Numbered from the stretch's first letter, positions 54,240-63,765 are shown. The stretch is DNA of 64,000 nucleotides from Photobacterium obscurum (GCF_026191635.1 NZ_JAKRRW010000009.1:152471-216470); one strand, 5' to 3'. Program-made: numbers and translations. Notes: generated by a model from the letters alone, not told the origin.

Positions 54240-55466
54240 TTAGATGTGATCCAGGCGGATATGGCTATTTTTTAGATCATCACGTGTAATGCCCTTGCCG
54301 TCATTTAGCGCATTAAACTGGCGTAATAATCCGGCAAGAGCATGGATAGAACCAAGTAGGTCACCCGTGTGCGCAGACTCTGACGATGTATGCATGTTAC
54401 GAATTGGGTAACCAATGGTAATTGCCGCGCTATCAACGCCGGCTAACGCAGCTGCCATACCATCTGTGCCCATATCACGGCCAGAGAAGTCCAACTGGTA
54501 AGGAATGTCTAACTCACGGCAGACATTTTCTAAAGACTGAACTAAAAACTCTGAAATGACAGAGCCACGACCAATGGTAAAGCCATCACCCATCTTAAGT
54601 GGGTTCATTTTACGGTTGCCAATTCCAGGCGCCGCTTCGTAGTCATGGTTTACGTCAGTAGCAATTAATACGTCTGGCTTAAGCTCACCTACTAACTGTG
54701 TAGAGCCAAATCGGCCAATCTCTTCATGGGTTGCAATGGTATAAAGGACACGAACATTATCAAGACCTTCATCTGCTACTAAACGTGCAATTTCTGTCAC
54801 AGAGAAACAACCCAGACCATTATCTAAGTAAGCACCATAAAAAGTATCCTGAGAAACACCATGTTTAATTGGGCGGTCTAAAAGAATCGGGTCACCTGGG
54901 CGTAGCCCTAAAGCTTCAACTTGTGCTTTACGATCTTTGCCATGGGTGTGCAGCTCCAGATAAATCGATTCTGGCTTAATACCTTGTTCACCAGTGCGCT
55001 GAGCAGGCGTGGAGAAGTGAATCGCTCCCAGAGCTTCAACTGTGCACCCTTCAATCACTTTGAATTTACCCGCTTCATCGGGGTGCTGGCAAAATACTTT
55101 GACTTCATGACCAATCAAAGTTGTTGGCAAGAAAGAATCGGTGTTAATCCACACTTTGCCATCGTCATCAATTTTTCGTACCTGCATGCGGATTTTGTCA
55201 GCGTGGCCAACAATCATCACGCTAACCAGGTCATCACGACCCGGATGAGAATCGAAAACCAGACCCGCATTCCCTTTAAACTGATGAATCCCCCAACCAG
55301 CAGGCATAAAAGATTCAAATTCAGGTTTGATCACGCCGTAGCTCATTGCAGCTTCAAAACCAATTGGCGAAGGCGAGGCAAGTACCTTCTTCATAAACTC
55401 AAACTGGTCGTGTGGCATAGTGGTTTGCCAGGCGTGTTTCTGTTCCGTGTTGTTCTCTAAACTCAT
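54240..55466 (-). CDS. M42 family metallo-aminopeptidase
   Basis: A 408-residue zinc/cobalt aminopeptidase of the M42 clan (FrvX/TET-like). Visible ligands are the His/Asp of VGHADKI (about 88-94), Asp of YLDNGLGC (about 218), the catalytic Glu pair in THEEIGRFG (about 247-248), Asp of TDVNHDY (about 270), and His of MHTSSESAHTGD near 364. Family members form large tetrahedral particles that trim peptides. It is single-gene, on the minus strand. Confidence 0.9.
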   Translation of the reverse strand: MSLENNTEQKHAWQTTMPHDQFEFMKKVLASPSPIGFEAAMSYGVIKPEFESFMPAGWGIHQFKGNAGLVFDSHPGRDDLVSVMIVGHADKIRMQVRKIDDDGKVWINTDSFLPTTLIGHEVKVFCQHPDEAGKFKVIEGCTVEALGAIHFSTPAQRTGEQGIKPESIYLELHTHGKDRKAQVEALGLRPGDPILLDRPIKHGVSQDTFYGAYLDNGLGCFSVTEIARLVADEGLDNVRVLYTIATHEEIGRFGSTQLVGELKPDVLIATDVNHDYEAAPGIGNRKMNPLKMGDGFTIGRGSVISEFLVQSLENVCRELDIPYQLDFSGRDMGTDGMAAALAGVDSAAITIGYPIRNMHTSSESAHTGDLLGSIHALAGLLRQFNALNDGKGITRDDLKNSHIRLDHI

Positions 55467-55814
55467 TATTTAGCTCTTCTTATCTATCTAGTTGTAACGC
55501 AATCTCACTGCCAATTTTCCATATGCCAGTATATTGATATATAAACTTACCATAGATGAAAGCCGTTAACCTAAAGCTTGTTAAACATAGCGTTAAGTCC
55601 ACATGAGAATAAGTGTTTGAATAGCCACGGACTTCATAGGCACCCCGAGCTAGGTTCCTCTGTTCTCTTTTCCCAAACTCAACTTATTCGAAACTAACGG
55701 CTTAGATCTTTGCCCCTAAGCCACTTCTGCCCAGAGGTGTGTCACGTGAACAGTTCTGGCACGCCTTTGCGCCATAGCAAGTTAGATCATTTATTTATTC
55801 GTACCCACTTTGCG
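55467..55814. other. Intergenic region between LysR and M42 genes
   Basis: About 350 bases containing the M42 promoter. TTATTCGAAACT at 55684-55695 is identical to part of the palindrome at 56738-56760 upstream of aaeX. I see no gene. Confidence 0.45.
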
Positions 55815-56690
55815 TCATTCTTCTTCAAAGTATTTTAGTAATGCGTTTAGCCTAGCGGTATTGCGTAGGTGTGGAGGGTAAATCATGTATATGTCGATCT
55901 TCTGAAGCGGGTATTGCGCCAATACCTGGACTAGTCGACCGGTTTTTAAGGCGTCGGCAACTTGGAAAATCGGTTGTAGGGTAATACCGGCGTCCTCCAG
56001 GGCTGCATTGAGCATGGCTTGTCCGCTGTTGATCATTAGTCGTGATGAAATATCTGGGGAGTAAAATGTATCGCCATCAATAAATTGCCATTGTTGGGTG
56101 TTTTTGCTCGAACTGCTTTGCAGGCACTGGTGACCGACCAATTCTTTGGGGTGTTGCGGTATTCCGAAGCGTTCAAGATAACGAGGAGAGGCGCAGACAA
56201 TCATGGAGTAGCTTCGTATCTTTTTCGCAATGAGGGAGTCACTTACATGGTTATGATCAAGAAAAATAATGTCATAGCCATCTTTAAGCAAATCTATGGA
56301 TTGATTGTTCAGGCACACATCGATGTTCATTTTGGGGTAGTCATTGTGAAACCTTGCCATTATTGGTGCAAGTCTGCTGATACCAAAATTGACACCTGCT
56401 GCGATGGTTAATTTACCGCAGGGCTCATTCAGGGTGCGGTGAACATCCTCTTCCGCGGCGTTTAATTCTGCAAGGATGTTTTTGCACCGGTGATAATATT
56501 GTTCGCCAGCCGGGGTAAGGCTTTGGTGGCGGGTAGATTTATTCAGTAATTTGGTACCCAATAAAGTTTCAAGCCCCCTGACATGTTTGCCGACCATTTG
56601 GGCACTGAGATCTTTCTCTTCTGCGACGGAGACAAACGAGCCGCATTCTACGGCACGCACAAAAACCTCAATACTGGTTAGTCGATCCAT
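55815..56690 (-). CDS. LysR family regulator, probably of the aae efflux genes
   Basis: A 291-residue LysR-type regulator. The helix-turn-helix lies at about 1-60 (EVFVRAVECGSFVSVAEEKD, then GKHVRGLETLLGTKLL) and the effector domain follows from about 90. It is divergent from aaeXAB, as aaeR is in E. coli, where it responds to aromatic acids such as p-hydroxybenzoate. A perfect palindrome in the shared promoter region fits autoregulation and control of the pump. Confidence 0.88.
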   Translation of the reverse strand: MDRLTSIEVFVRAVECGSFVSVAEEKDLSAQMVGKHVRGLETLLGTKLLNKSTRHQSLTPAGEQYYHRCKNILAELNAAEEDVHRTLNEPCGKLTIAAGVNFGISRLAPIMARFHNDYPKMNIDVCLNNQSIDLLKDGYDIIFLDHNHVSDSLIAKKIRSYSMIVCASPRYLERFGIPQHPKELVGHQCLQSSSSKNTQQWQFIDGDTFYSPDISSRLMINSGQAMLNAALEDAGITLQPIFQVADALKTGRLVQVLAQYPLQKIDIYMIYPPHLRNTARLNALLKYFEEE

Positions 56691-56741
56691 CCTATCCTCT
56701 GTTTGCTCTCGTATTTGTGTAAGGGGTATAACGTGGTTTAT

Positions 56742-56760
56742 TCGAAACTGTTAGTTTCGA
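56742..56760. promoter_or_regulatory. Palindromic operator in the LysR-aaeX promoter region
   Basis: TCGAAACT-GTT-AGTTTCGA, perfect 8-bp arms, between the divergent genes. It is likely the primary binding site of the LysR protein. Confidence 0.65.
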
Positions 56761-56884
56761 TTGTGTGTCGTTTATGACTATTTATCAATGGTAAATCCGT
56801 GAGTATCATCACACTTTATGTTCATTATGCTGGCTGGGTAATAATTTACCGCCTGCGGTGAATATGCGTTTTTGAAATAATTTG

Positions 56885-57115
56885 ATGAATATGAACACTT
56901 TTTTGTTTGTTGCCCCGCGAGAGATCGCCTTGAGCGATGTCTATGTTCCTCCGTTGTTGGTCGCCGCATTGCTCGGCTTGGTTTTAACATCACTTACTGT
57001 CCGTCTGATGAACAAATTACGCTGGCACCGTTTTTTTATTATTCCGCCTCTGGTCGAGTTGTCGCTGACCGTGATTTATACCGTGCTAATTGGCACTTTT
57101 TTCATTCCTTCGTGA
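56885..57115 (+). CDS. aaeX: AaeX-like small membrane protein (DUF1656)
   Basis: A 76-residue protein with two hydrophobic segments and the DUF1656 layout: PREIALSDVYVPPLLV, then a second TM near the C-terminus (ELSLTVIYTVLIGTFFI). It typically starts aae-type efflux operons and sits in the inner membrane with the pump; its function is unknown. The start is taken at the ATG at 56885; an ATG at 56891 is equally possible. Confidence 0.82.
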   Translation: MNMNTFLFVAPREIALSDVYVPPLLVAALLGLVLTSLTVRLMNKLRWHRFFIIPPLVELSLTVIYTVLIGTFFIPS

Positions 57116-57130
57116 TTGCCTGTTGTGAGT

Positions 57131-58063
57131 ATGTCTGTGATAAAACGTTTTTCTCTGACCGCGGTTCTTGTTTTGGCCGCTCTGTCCGCTATTGGCTGGA
57201 AGTATCAGCATTACCTCGAAAACCCCTGGACCCGTGACGGACAGGTCAGGGCGCAGGTGATCCAGATCACGCCTCGGGTGACAGGTCCGATTGTTTCGTT
57301 GCATGTAAAGGACAACTCGGTGGTTTCAGCAGGTGATACATTGTTCGAAATTGATCCGCGTACCTATCAGGTTGCACTTGATCAGGCTAAAGCCAATTTA
57401 GTGCAGGCCCGTGTTGTGCTGACCAAAGCACAGGATGAAGCCTTGCGCCGGCAGGCGCTGCATAAACGCGATCCGGGAGCGGTATCGATATCGACCTTAA
57501 TCAATGTTAACAAGGCGGTAGAAGCAGCAGATGCCGGGGTGATGGTTGCCCGCGCCGCCGTCGAGCAGGTTGCTCTTAATCTAGCGTTTACCGAAGTGAA
57601 GGCCCCTGCGGATGGCTTTGTGACGAACCTAAAACTGCGAAACGGCAGCCAGGTTGTTGCCAATCAGCCATCTTTGGCATTGGTTGACCGAGACAGCTTT
57701 TGGATTGAAGGTTTTTTTAAAGAGACCGATATCCATGATGTCAGCCCGGGGGAGCTGGCCATCGTGACTTTGATGGCGTATCCGGATCAACCACTAAAGG
57801 GCAAGGTGGAGAGTATTGGCTACGGTATTGCACATCAAGACGGAAGCACCGGTGTGGAGCTGCTGCCGAATGTCAACCCGACCTTCCAGTGGATCCGCTT
57901 GGCACAGCGGGTTCCGGTACGGATTAAGCTTGATGCGGTCCCTGATAGTGTGCAGCTACGGGTGGGGATATCCGCCTCGGTGATGATCATCAAGCATCCT
58001 CATGCAGAACAGCAAGAAATTGGGGGGGAACGATGGTTAGCGAGCGTTGTAAATTACCGCTGA
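57131..58063 (+). CDS. aaeA: AaeA-like periplasmic adaptor (HlyD family)
   Basis: A 310-residue membrane fusion protein. It has one N-terminal TM (FSLTAVLVLAALSAIGW), lipoyl halves (TPRVTGPIVSLHVKDNSVVS near 50-69 and VKAPADGFVTNLKLRNGSQV), and a C-terminal beta-barrel. It couples the inner-membrane AaeB pump to the periplasm and out of the cell. It overlaps aaeB by 31 bases, which suggests translational coupling. The ATG at 57131 is preferred to upstream TTG/GTG codons on the match to the family start. Confidence 0.87.
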   Translation: MSVIKRFSLTAVLVLAALSAIGWKYQHYLENPWTRDGQVRAQVIQITPRVTGPIVSLHVKDNSVVSAGDTLFEIDPRTYQVALDQAKANLVQARVVLTKAQDEALRRQALHKRDPGAVSISTLINVNKAVEAADAGVMVARAAVEQVALNLAFTEVKAPADGFVTNLKLRNGSQVVANQPSLALVDRDSFWIEGFFKETDIHDVSPGELAIVTLMAYPDQPLKGKVESIGYGIAHQDGSTGVELLPNVNPTFQWIRLAQRVPVRIKLDAVPDSVQLRVGISASVMIIKHPHAEQQEIGGERWLASVVNYR

Positions 58064-60183
58064 AAGTTGCCTTGGCATTAACCCTGGCGATTGTGAGTGC
58101 CTTGTGGCTGGGGTGGGATAAGCCTTACTGGGCCGGGTTCGCTGTTATTGTGATGTCAGTGACGGAAACAACCGGTCACTCGTTGCGTAAAGGACGTCAT
58201 CGATTGGTTGGGACTCTGATTGGGGTAATATCTGCTTTTCTGTTTGTTGATTTTTTTGCCCAGCAACAGTTTCTGTTTCTGCTGAGCTTTACCTTCTTCG
58301 CCGCATTCTGTGTATATCGGCAGGCTAACTCCCGCACGGGGTATATCTGGTCCATGGCTTTGATGGTGTGCACGTTGATCGTGGTAATGGGCAAACGGTC
58401 CGGTGAGTTAACCTTTTCGATGGGCGTGCTTCGCTTACAGGAGACCATTCTGGGCGTTGTCTGTTTTACCCTGGTGTTCAGTTTGTTTTGGCCGACATCC
58501 AGCCGGCGGGTATTGCATTCCACGTTGTTGAGCTTCTTTGCTGATCAGCAGGGCAATGTCGAGAAAACGGTTGCTGCCTTGGCGGGGAAAGGTGAACGCT
58601 TGCAGGGGCTTGGGTTTGGCGATGGACTGAAGTTTTTGACCCGACTTGAGGATCTGCTTCCGGCTGCGAAGGTCGATAGTTACCACATTGCGAGTGAGGC
58701 CGAGGCCTGGAACTGTTTCATGGTGCAGTGTCGTGAGTGGGCACTACTTTGCGGACATCTGTCTGAGGCTAGTGAGTTGCTGGATCCGGCGGTGGTGAAG
58801 CATAGCCAACAGGATGTTCAGGCACTGCTGGCGCGGGTCAAGTGCCGCTTTGTGAGTGCAGAAGCCGTGCTTCGGGGTGCTTCGCATAGTGATAACCCGA
58901 TTCCGGTGATGATCGCGCTGCGAGATGAGGCTGCTGATGATCCCCAGCAGCATGGTGCAATGCTGCAACTGGAGCAGGTACTGAATGATTTGGATCAGCT
59001 GAGCTTCAAAATTCTGAAGACATTGTGTGCAGCCTTGGCGCTTGACACTCTGCAGGTTGAAGTGGTGCAAAAAGTGTCATCACAGGGCTGGTCACTGGAA
59101 CGGGTGTGTCAGGCTTTCAAGGCATGGGGCATGATCTGGATTTTTATCGGCTTATGGCTGTTTGTCCCTATGACGGGTGGTTCGATGATTGTCATGCTGG
59201 GCGTTATCTTGGCCAGCGTGGTTGTATCTATGCCATTTTGTGATGTAAAAACAATAACCTACAACATGGTGGGGTGGTCATGTGTTATTTTGCTGCAGTA
59301 TGCGTTGGTAATGCCGTATTTTACCGAGGTGTGGCAGTTGGCTACGTTTTATTTTTTGAATTGCTTTGGAATTTGGTATTGGTTCTCGCAGCCTCAGCAG
59401 GTGTTGTCACGGATGCTGGGATCACAGCTACTGATTATTATGACGATGGGGGCGGTCAAGTTACAGCCTGTGTATGATATTCAGGGAGCATTGCTGCAAT
59501 TGTTCTTGATAGGAGGGGCGATGTTGGTGATCTACTTCGTCAACCGCGGTTTGTTTTCCAGCCTGCCGGAGCGAGTATTTTTACGCCATATTAAGCTGTT
59601 ACGTTACCTGTTTGCTTGGCAGCTACGCAGACTTAGTTTGAGTGGTAAAAAGGGACAGCGATTATCGCGCTATTTCGGTCAGCTTTTACTGGGGCAGAGT
59701 CCACTCCGTTCAGTGGTGCTTGCTGAGCAGGCAATGGCTAGGCTCGATTGGCCGAGGTATCCGGAGCTTGATAGAGAGAAGGTTGCCGGGATTATCTCCA
59801 GGCTGTATGCCTTAACCTTACGATTGATTTCTTTGCAGGATGGCTATGCGGAGTGGCTGTCAAAGAGCCCAAGCCCCCAAATGACAACATTACTTGCTGA
59901 AATTGCAATGGCTTTGTCCGGTGTACTCGAACGTACCGGCGATCTTGAACACCTTCAACCGCTGGAGAATAAGCTCGATCAGCTGCAGTCTCATTTGCAT
60001 CAATGTGTGCAGAATATTAATGCAGACTCTGTGCTGTTGGTATCTTTGACTGCAGAGCAGGCGTTACACCTTTATCGGGTCTTAGCCGCTCTTAAGCTGA
60101 TCATTGCCGATTTCAAGCAATTAACCTCGCAAGCATCAGCATCTAATCTCGGTGAACTTAAGTACAATTATTTTACGCTTTAG
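58033..60183 (+). CDS. aaeB: AaeB-like aromatic acid efflux pump (FUSC family)
   Basis: A 716-residue inner-membrane pump of the FUSC/AaeB family. N-terminal hydrophobic helices (LPLKVALALTLAIVSALWLG near 8-27) begin a six-helix block to about residue 155. A large cytoplasmic helical domain follows (about 160-350), then a second six-helix block (about 360-520) and a C-terminal helical domain. E. coli AaeB exports p-hydroxybenzoate and related aromatic acids as a metabolic relief valve. It completes the aaeXAB operon. Confidence 0.88.
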   Translation: MVSERCKLPLKVALALTLAIVSALWLGWDKPYWAGFAVIVMSVTETTGHSLRKGRHRLVGTLIGVISAFLFVDFFAQQQFLFLLSFTFFAAFCVYRQANSRTGYIWSMALMVCTLIVVMGKRSGELTFSMGVLRLQETILGVVCFTLVFSLFWPTSSRRVLHSTLLSFFADQQGNVEKTVAALAGKGERLQGLGFGDGLKFLTRLEDLLPAAKVDSYHIASEAEAWNCFMVQCREWALLCGHLSEASELLDPAVVKHSQQDVQALLARVKCRFVSAEAVLRGASHSDNPIPVMIALRDEAADDPQQHGAMLQLEQVLNDLDQLSFKILKTLCAALALDTLQVEVVQKVSSQGWSLERVCQAFKAWGMIWIFIGLWLFVPMTGGSMIVMLGVILASVVVSMPFCDVKTITYNMVGWSCVILLQYALVMPYFTEVWQLATFYFLNCFGIWYWFSQPQQVLSRMLGSQLLIIMTMGAVKLQPVYDIQGALLQLFLIGGAMLVIYFVNRGLFSSLPERVFLRHIKLLRYLFAWQLRRLSLSGKKGQRLSRYFGQLLLGQSPLRSVVLAEQAMARLDWPRYPELDREKVAGIISRLYALTLRLISLQDGYAEWLSKSPSPQMTTLLAEIAMALSGVLERTGDLEHLQPLENKLDQLQSHLHQCVQNINADSVLLVSLTAEQALHLYRVLAALKLIIADFKQLTSQASASNLGELKYNYFTL

Positions 60184-60679
60184 TTTAAACACCGGCATAC
60201 GTTTGTAGCGTATCTAGGGATAGGGTTTAAATCTCTATCTCTCCGCCAGTTTAATTGCGTGTATTGTATACTGGCTATAATTTTGGTCTGTAGTGGATTA
60301 GCAAATCTGGCCGCCCATTTGTAGGCAATTGGCATGTTTTAGGATACTGGAGGTTATCCTAAAAATTAGAATGTTCCGAACTTCGTGATACGGAGATGTC
60401 CCACTTCGTGCCATCCTCTTTATCTGGCACGTTTATGCCCCAAAACTATTTAGAGTGGTTGCTCATTCACAGGCTGTTAATGCTGGTTTTCGATATCAGT
60501 ACTTATGCGAGGATGCTGAGGACTGCTAGGTGTTAGCTACGCTCTCTTTCTCCTAGTAGCAAGACTTAATGGGGTTTGGGAGTTCAGGCTCGCTTTTGGT
60601 AAAAGCGTACCTGAGAAACCCATACAGTAATCGGCTGTTGAAGCACGGTCAGTAGAAACTCTCGCAACTAAAACTGCTA
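60184..60679. repeat. Hairpin-rich intergenic region
   Basis: About 500 bases without a gene but with four consecutive inverted repeats: TTTTAGGATA/TATCCTAAAA (60337-60364), CGTGCCA/TGGCACG (60407-60431), CTGCTAGG/CCTAGTAG (60523-60559), and a long composite one at 60569-60623 (ATGGG..TTT / AAACCCAT, then TCAGG/CCTGA, then CGCTTTT/AAAAGCG). None has a U-tract. It may be a structured RNA, a repeat element or decayed mobile DNA. Confidence 0.6.
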
Positions 60680-60686
60680 AAGAAAA

Positions 60687-60720
60687 TTACCATTGCCTTC
60701 CCTCCTTGGTGCAATGGTAA
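60687..60720 (-). terminator. Terminator of the LamG protein gene
   Basis: TTACCATTGC / GCAATGGTAA with a 14-base loop. On the minus strand it is followed by TTTTCTTT. Confidence 0.88.
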
Positions 60721-60744
60721 CTTCTTGATTTTTTGTCACTTCAT

Positions 60745-61764
60745 TTATTTAGATTGCGTCAAAGGCGGCTTTTCATCACTGAAGTAGCTTGCTTGCCAGC
60801 GATGTAAACTCATAATCCCTTTATCATTCAAATTATCGCGCACTAAATGTCGTGCTGGTTGATCCAGTTTCTCAAAGTCAAAATGACCGACTAATCCTGT
60901 ATTGCCTTCTGAAGAAACAGCTTGCTGATATTGGCTTATTTCGCTTGGCGATTTTGCTCGATCCCAAAATTTAATCTCATCGACCAGACCTTTATAGTCT
61001 TCAAATTGATTCCATTTATAGTCAACATGAGTTCCAGTCACAGCCTGCTCTTCACCACCTAAGAACCATCCTTCAAGCCCTGGTGGATTACCAACTCCCC
61101 AATCTTTCCAGAATTTTTCTTGCATATCGACACGTGTCGGTAGTTCAGTTTTGGCAATGAGTGCGCCATCAATCCAAAGTTCTAATACAGCTTCTTTATC
61201 TCCAGACCAACGTCTCACCGCTTGTACATTGTGCCAGCGGTCATCCAATAATGAAGGGGTGGTTGATGCAGGATAAGCACCTACGCTATAGACATATCCT
61301 TTTTCTACACTTGGCCCAGTTCCATCGTCAAAGAACCATCTAAGGCGTCCGCCACCATAGAACTGAAGTGCAAAGCTGCCATCACGTCCACCATAGTTTC
61401 GAGAAAATCCATCTAGCAGCCAATTGCCGTGCCACCACCAACCTTGCCATGAATATGGTTCTTCATCTAAATCGCTCCAGTTGGTAAGTTGATCTTCATT
61501 TATCGCATGTTGATTTATGGCATCTTCATCCTTTGGATAAGGGTTCTGCGGCCAAGGTGTTTCTCCAACTGGATAACTCGCGTCAGGTTTAATCCATAGC
61601 TCTAAAGTAAACTCTCCAGTACCAAAGCGTTCAGGCAGATTAGTTAATTGGGCATACTCTTGCATGCCATTAGCATTCTTAACGAATTTTAGACTCTCTG
61701 ATAAGGCTGGAGCACTTACAAGTATCGCTGAACTAATCAATGCTGTTGATAACAACTTCCGCAT
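60745..61764 (-). CDS. Exported LamG/concanavalin A-like domain protein
   Basis: A 339-residue secreted or periplasmic protein. It has a Sec signal (LLSTALISSAILVSAPALS, cleavage about residue 22) and a single LamG/laminin-type jellyroll: FTLELWIKPDASYP near 52-65, WHNVQAVRRW near 187-196, DEIKFWDRA near 264-272, and TGLVGHFDFE near the end. It is Trp-rich, as is usual for carbohydrate-binding jellyrolls. The ligand is unknown. It lies five bases after the oxidoreductase stop on the same strand, so they are probably co-transcribed. Confidence 0.78.
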   Translation of the reverse strand: MRKLLSTALISSAILVSAPALSESLKFVKNANGMQEYAQLTNLPERFGTGEFTLELWIKPDASYPVGETPWPQNPYPKDEDAINQHAINEDQLTNWSDLDEEPYSWQGWWWHGNWLLDGFSRNYGGRDGSFALQFYGGGRLRWFFDDGTGPSVEKGYVYSVGAYPASTTPSLLDDRWHNVQAVRRWSGDKEAVLELWIDGALIAKTELPTRVDMQEKFWKDWGVGNPPGLEGWFLGGEEQAVTGTHVDYKWNQFEDYKGLVDEIKFWDRAKSPSEISQYQQAVSSEGNTGLVGHFDFEKLDQPARHLVRDNLNDKGIMSLHRWQASYFSDEKPPLTQSK

Positions 61765-61769
61765 TGCTA

Positions 61770-62762
61770 CTACTCCCAGCTATCGTTTATGAGGACGAGT
61801 TTTCCTGTGACCTTACCATTTTCTAATGCTTGATGAGCCAGGCCAACATTACTGAAATTAAAAACCTCTTTATGCAGCAACGGTTTTACAAGATCAGCTT
61901 CCACCAATTTAGTGATATTCTTCAGTATCTCACCGTGATGTGCTCGTCCTTTACCGTGAATAAGAGGGATCAGCATCAAAACAAGATCCAGGCTTAGGGC
62001 TTTAGACGCAGCAGCTTCTAAATTAAACTCTCCAAACATCTGAGTGCTGATTACGTGTCCGTTAAACCTTGCGGCTTCAACAGAGTTGGCAAAATTACTT
62101 CCTCCGACTGGATCAAAAACGATGTCAAATCCGTTACCTTCAGTGAACTCATTTACATAGTCGGTTACATTTACGCTTTTGTAATTGAAAACATTGTTCG
62201 CACCCAGCGTGCTCGCAATAGCTGCAACGGTATCTTCACCAACAGTGGTTGAGACTACAGCCCCTTTGGTCTTTGCCAATTGTAATGCGATGTGACCAAC
62301 TCCACCTGTCCCACCATGAACTAAAACCTTATCACCTGATTTAACCTGAGCCTTATCGATGAGTCCTTCCCAAGCGGTAATCGCAACCAGTGGTAAAGCA
62401 GCCGCATGAACAAAATCCATATTTGCTGGCATCTTAGCGACCTGCACCGCGTCCACTGCGATAAAATCTGCTAATGATCCTTGCTGGCCTGCAATGCCTC
62501 CTGCGCAACCATAGACTTTATCACCCACCTTAAAGTCACTTGCTGAATCACCAACTGCTTCTACTGTACCTGCAAAATCTGAATGTAGTACGGCAGGCAA
62601 GGGATCATAAAAAGCCCCTTTTCTTTGCATAATATCTTTTGGGTTCAAACTACTGGCATGGATCTTAACTAGTAGCTGATCTGCATTGATAGCAGGAACA
62701 GGCATTTCTTCCGCTTGAAAAACGTTTGTGTCGCCATATTGGTTGATGGTAATTGCTCGCAT
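61770..62762 (-). CDS. Zinc-independent MDR oxidoreductase (quinone reductase-like)
   Basis: A 330-residue NADPH-dependent medium-chain dehydrogenase/reductase. The N-terminal GroES-like domain (1-120) has LHSDFAGTVEAVGDSASDF, and the nucleotide-binding motif is HGGTGGVGHIALQLAKT (about 143-159). No structural-zinc cysteine cluster is visible, which fits the quinone oxidoreductase (QOR) branch. The ATG at 62762 has AAGGT upstream; a TTG 27 bases further is less likely. It is divergent from a LysR regulator that probably controls it. Confidence 0.87.
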   Translation of the reverse strand: MRAITINQYGDTNVFQAEEMPVPAINADQLLVKIHASSLNPKDIMQRKGAFYDPLPAVLHSDFAGTVEAVGDSASDFKVGDKVYGCAGGIAGQQGSLADFIAVDAVQVAKMPANMDFVHAAALPLVAITAWEGLIDKAQVKSGDKVLVHGGTGGVGHIALQLAKTKGAVVSTTVGEDTVAAIASTLGANNVFNYKSVNVTDYVNEFTEGNGFDIVFDPVGGSNFANSVEAARFNGHVISTQMFGEFNLEAAASKALSLDLVLMLIPLIHGKGRAHHGEILKNITKLVEADLVKPLLHKEVFNFSNVGLAHQALENGKVTGKLVLINDSWE

Positions 62763-62804
62763 GATTCTGACCTTGTTTGTTGTTGACAAGATAACTATAG
62801 CGAA

Positions 62805-62837
62805 TTGTAATTAGTAACATTAGACCCTATAATCTAA
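62805..62837 (+). promoter_or_regulatory. Promoter and operator of the divergent LysR gene
   Basis: TTGTAA and TATAAT (62828-62833) are separated by 17 bases. TTAGA-N8-TCTAA (62820-62837) overlaps the -10, which fits LysR autorepression and control of the divergent oxidoreductase. Confidence 0.6.
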
Positions 62838-62862
62838 CTTCACAATCAACTAAAAGTTAATA

Positions 62863-63765
62863 ATGCAACCATCACTTCAAGCCATTACTGCTTTTGTCAA
62901 AACTGTCGCACTAGGAAGCTTTGCTGCGGCAGCAAAAGAGCTGAATCAAACTCCAGCAGCCGTCAGCAAACAGGTGAAGAGCCTGGAGCAGCAACTTAGT
63001 ACCCGCTTACTGCACCGAACTACACGCCAACTTTCTCTGACCGAGGAAGGTGAATATCTCTATCGGAGATATTGCCTCGTTCTTGCTCAGTTGGACGCAT
63101 CATACAATTGGCTTGAATCCAGGCGAGAAAAGCCGAGTGGCAAATTGAGGATCAGTGTTCCTCACAGTATTGGACGGCATTTGATACTACCCTTGCTACC
63201 CAAATTCAAAGCAACTTACCCGCATATAGAGCCTGAGATCTATTTTGACGATCAACCTAGAGATCCCATAGCTTACGGTTTTGATGTTGGGGTTCGTGGG
63301 GGAGAGTTGCCAGAAAGCGGTCTGGTTTCTCGGCGATTGATTCCCATGCAGTTCTTTTTATGCGCTACGCCTGCCTACATAGCATCACATCCTCAGATCA
63401 ATGAACCATCGGATTTAATTGCCCATGATCAAGTACGCTTTCGTATGTCAGGCAGTGGAAAAATTGGAGATTGGACGTTTGTGAATGGAGAAGAGTCTTT
63501 TGTCGTCGCCCAAAACAACGCATTAATTGTAAATAATCAAGACGCCTGTCGTGATGCGATTTTGGCACATATGGGTATCGGATTTCTTGAGGCTTATTAT
63601 TTAAAGCCCTATATAGAGTCAGGTGAACTCGTTCATTTGCTGCCTGACTATCATCGTGCCACGAAAGTCAGTACTTATTACCTCTACTACCCGCATAGAG
63701 AAAATTTGGCTCCTAAGGTTAGGGTCTTTGTTGACTTTTTGGTAGATCATTTGGTGAGTCAATGA
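62863..63765 (+). CDS. LysR family regulator of the oxidoreductase-LamG genes
   Basis: A 300-residue LysR regulator of the CrgA/AphB-like subgroup. The helix-turn-helix is at about 1-60 (FVKTVALGSFAAAAKELNQT, then AAVSKQVKSLEQQL). The effector domain from about residue 90 includes GKLRISVPHSIGRHLILPLL. It is divergent from the oxidoreductase gene with only about 100 bases between starts, the classical layout for LysR control of an oxidoreductase responding to a reactive substrate. Confidence 0.88.
   Translation: MQPSLQAITAFVKTVALGSFAAAAKELNQTPAAVSKQVKSLEQQLSTRLLHRTTRQLSLTEEGEYLYRRYCLVLAQLDASYNWLESRREKPSGKLRISVPHSIGRHLILPLLPKFKATYPHIEPEIYFDDQPRDPIAYGFDVGVRGGELPESGLVSRRLIPMQFFLCATPAYIASHPQINEPSDLIAHDQVRFRMSGSGKIGDWTFVNGEESFVVAQNNALIVNNQDACRDAILAHMGIGFLEAYYLKPYIESGELVHLLPDYHRATKVSTYYLYYPHRENLAPKVRVFVDFLVDHLVSQ

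Noticed and set aside
60569..60623. Integron attC site
   Set aside because: The composite hairpin has bulges like attC, but the required core sites (GTTRRRY and RYYYAAC) are not present and there is no integrase or cassette.
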